Assembly: GCA_944327195.1 (NCBI GenBank)
Contig: CALVGV010000003.1
Coordinates: forward strand, 1 to 64,000
From: an uncultured Limosilactobacillus sp.
GTDB lineage: Bacteria; Bacillota; Bacilli; Lactobacillales; Lactobacillaceae
Direction: 5' to 3'
DNA: 64,000 nucleotides
Both the position numbers and the translations under genes were made by a program. The notes under the pieces were generated by a model. It searched no databases. It was not told where the DNA came from and saw only the letters and a program-made list of their open reading frames with translations. Below, piece by piece: positions 62,119 through 64,000 of the stretch (its first letter is position 1; each line of letters opens with the position of its first letter).

Positions 62119-63888
62119 ATGAACTTGCACCCCGATTACCTCTTGAATGAAATCAACGAACCCCAAGACCTCAAGGGCCTCAGCTTGGCCCAACTCCAGC
62201 AGTTGGCCGGCGAAATGCGCCAGTTGGTTTTGGAACGGGACAGCGCCATTGGTGGCCACATCGGCCCCAACCTGGGGATCATGGAGGTTACCCTGGCCTT
62301 TCACTACGTCTTCGATTCTCCCCACGACAAGGTAATCTGGGACGTTTCCCACCAGTCCTACCCGCACAAGATGCTGACTGGGCGCAAGCTGGGCTTCCTG
62401 GATCCCGACCACTACGGCGACGTCACCGGCTACACCGCCCCCGAGGAAAGCGACCACGACTTCTTTGAAATTGGCCACACCTCGACCTCGATCGCCCTGG
62501 CGGTGGGGATGGCCCAGGCCCGCGACATGCGCCACAAGCACGAAAACCTGGTGGCGGTAATCGGCGACGGCTCGCTCAGCGGCGGGCTGGCCTTTGAGGG
62601 CCTAAACAACGCCGCCAAGCTGAAGTCGAACCTGATCATCGTCGTCAACGACAACCAAAACTCGATTGCCAAGAACCAGGGCGGCCTCTACGCCGGCCTG
62701 GCCGAACTGCGGCGGACCAAGGGGCAAAGCGAAAACAACCTCTTCAAGTTCATGGGCCTCGACTACCGCTTCGTCGCCAACGGCAACGACCTGGCGGCAA
62801 TGATCTCCACCTTCCAGGAGGTCAAGGACATCGACCACCCGATCGTCCTCCACGTGGTTACCCAGAAGGGGGCCGGTTACGCCCCGGCGATTGCTGAACC
62901 GGAACGCTACCACTGGCGGCCGGCCTTCGACTTGACCACCGGCGAAAACAAGCAGCCGGCGGTCAAGGAATCCTACTCGGCGGCGGTGGTCGATGAACTG
63001 ATCCGTCAGGTTGAAGACGGGATCCCGGTGGCGGCGATCACCGCGGCCATCCCAGGCGTCTTTGACCTCCACCGCTTCGAGCAGCGCTTCCCCGACCACT
63101 ACTTTGACGTCGGCATCGCCGAACAGATGGCGGTCTCCTCGGCGGTGGCAATGGCTCAGGGGGGGATCCGGCCGGTGGTTTTCCAGAACTCGACCTTCCT
63201 CCAGCGGGCCTTTGACCAGCTGGTTCACGACATGGCCCTGAACGACCTGCCGGTGGTAATGATCGTGCGCAACGGGACGATCGCCAGCGGTTCGGCCACC
63301 CACCAGGGAAGCTTCGACATCTCCTACATCAGCAGCCTGCCAAACGTCGAGTACCTGGCGCCAACCAGCGTTGAGGAAATGATCTCGATGCTCCGCTGGG
63401 CGATCAAGCAAACCGAGACCCCGGTGGTGATCCGCCAACCGGAAAAGCCGCTCCTGCACCGGCCGGCCACCCAGGACGACTACTCGATGATTGACTACGA
63501 GATCGCCCACCAGGGGAGCGAGGTGGCGATCATGGCCGTCGGCGACTTCTGGACCCTCGGCGAGGAAGTGGTTGCCCAGCTCAAGCGCAAGCTCAACATC
63601 GACGCCAGCCTGATCAACCCGAAGTCGGTTACCAACATCGACCGCGAGGACCTGCACTACCTCCAGGAGCGCCACGACCTGGTGGTCACCCTCGAGGACG
63701 GCAACCTCAGCGGCGGCTTCGGCGAGATGATCGACCGCTACTTCGGCGCCACCAACATCAAGGTGCTCAACTTCGGCGCCCCGCGGGAGTTTGCCGATAA
63801 CGTGCCGGCCGACGTTTTGGCCGAGTGGTACCACCTGACCCCGGAACAGATCATCGACGACATCGAGCGGGTGCTCCACACGATGTAG
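62119..63888 (+). CDS. dxs: 1-deoxy-D-xylulose-5-phosphate synthase-like enzyme
   Basis: About 589 residues. Three transketolase-type domains: the thiamine-diphosphate motif GDGSLSGGLAFEGLNNA, the substrate-site histidines in GGHIGPNLG and SHQSYPHKMLTGR, DVGIAEQMAV with the conserved Glu, and FLQRAFDQLVHD. E. coli DXS is 620 aa, so it is a little shorter, and the HQG loop (usual DGxTHQG) reads SGSATHQG. DXS makes deoxyxylulose phosphate from pyruvate and glyceraldehyde phosphate. As isoprenoids come from mevalonate here, it may serve thiamine or pyridoxal synthesis or a different reaction. ATG 62119 lies 8 bases after AAAGGAG. Confidence 0.8.
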   Translation: MNLHPDYLLNEINEPQDLKGLSLAQLQQLAGEMRQLVLERDSAIGGHIGPNLGIMEVTLAFHYVFDSPHDKVIWDVSHQSYPHKMLTGRKLGFLDPDHYGDVTGYTAPEESDHDFFEIGHTSTSIALAVGMAQARDMRHKHENLVAVIGDGSLSGGLAFEGLNNAAKLKSNLIIVVNDNQNSIAKNQGGLYAGLAELRRTKGQSENNLFKFMGLDYRFVANGNDLAAMISTFQEVKDIDHPIVLHVVTQKGAGYAPAIAEPERYHWRPAFDLTTGENKQPAVKESYSAAVVDELIRQVEDGIPVAAITAAIPGVFDLHRFEQRFPDHYFDVGIAEQMAVSSAVAMAQGGIRPVVFQNSTFLQRAFDQLVHDMALNDLPVVMIVRNGTIASGSATHQGSFDISYISSLPNVEYLAPTSVEEMISMLRWAIKQTETPVVIRQPEKPLLHRPATQDDYSMIDYEIAHQGSEVAIMAVGDFWTLGEEVVAQLKRKLNIDASLINPKSVTNIDREDLHYLQERHDLVVTLEDGNLSGGFGEMIDRYFGATNIKVLNFGAPREFADNVPADVLAEWYHLTPEQIIDDIERVLHTM

Positions 63889-63908
63889 GCAAAAATAGGA
63901 CTTTTTGC

Positions 63909-63937
63909 TTGCACGCCAGTTTTTCTAATGGTATCCT
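63909..63937 (+). promoter_or_regulatory. promoter of the last, partial gene
   Basis: TTGCAC, an exact 17-base spacer and TATCCT, 34 bases before the ATG at 63972. Confidence 0.55.
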
Positions 63938-63971
63938 AATAATCGTAAACACCGGAAAGGAGGAAGTTCGC

Positions 63972-64000
63972 ATGGTACTAATTCAATTCACCACCCAAAC
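63972..64000 (+). CDS. start of a further gene, cut by the window end
   Basis: ATG at 63972 with a strong AAAGGAGGAAG ribosome site and a promoter upstream. Only nine codons are visible (MVLIQFTTQ), too few to name the product. Confidence 0.6.

Overview
The window reads as chromosome of a low-GC-phylum Gram-positive bacterium that is itself unusually GC-rich, most likely a heterofermentative lactobacillus of the Limosilactobacillus (L. fermentum-like) type. The signs are a complete lower mevalonate pathway, a DnaD-domain protein, GpsB, RecU, a class B RNase P RNA, CcpA-type cre sites, AGGAGG ribosome sites, and third codon positions strongly biased to G/C. The species assignment is inference. 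The bias also opens many long antisense frames, which are not genes.

Layout. 1-300: possible insertion-sequence end and a 41-aa basic protein. 457-2903: three overlapping genes of unknown function. 3046-5265: peroxide defence, ahpC and a domain-permuted AhpF, with a PerR-like box. 5350-7056: free Met-R-sulfoxide reductase and a ClC channel. 7098-12227 (minus): mevalonate operon mvk-mvaD-mvaK2-fni ending in a lipoate ligase. 12452-18003: dinG, ypmB-like, asnS, dnaD, the Bacillus-type order. 18091-28927: secreted DUF1002 protein, EamA transporter, then a respiratory block: menA-like prenyltransferase, NDH-2 and cydABCD (quinone, electron entry and cytochrome bd oxidase with its assembly exporter). 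29018-34695: cell-division and wall cluster ypsA / recU-pbp1A / gpsB-rnpB-rlmL. 34808-40208: DegV, preT-preA (NAD-dependent dihydropyrimidine dehydrogenase), a HesB-like protein, an HD hydrolase and a GNAT acetyltransferase. 40591-46426: pdhABCD with a second lipoate ligase, behind a promoter with a cre site. 46570-54498: SGNH hydrolase plus LysR regulator, CNNM/CBS membrane protein, MFS exporter, phosphoesterase, orphan PTS IIC-like protein with an alpha/beta hydrolase. 54558-64000: dipeptidase PepD, CPA2 antiporter, tautomerase, glpK, TVP38 and DUF2075 proteins, a DXS-like enzyme and the first bases of another gene.

How the parts fit: the mevalonate operon supplies isoprenoid precursors that the MenA-like enzyme would attach to a naphthoquinone head group; NDH-2 and cytochrome bd would use that quinone to pass electrons from NADH to oxygen (heme and perhaps quinone precursor taken from outside). 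AhpC/AhpF would remove the peroxide that aerobic growth makes. The pyruvate dehydrogenase complex needs lipoate, and two lipoate ligases are present. No CRISPR array, prophage, rRNA or tRNA was seen. No clearly new multi-gene system was found; the best candidates for novelty are the unknown cluster at 457-2903, the permuted AhpF, the orphan IIC/hydrolase pair and several unexplained palindromes.
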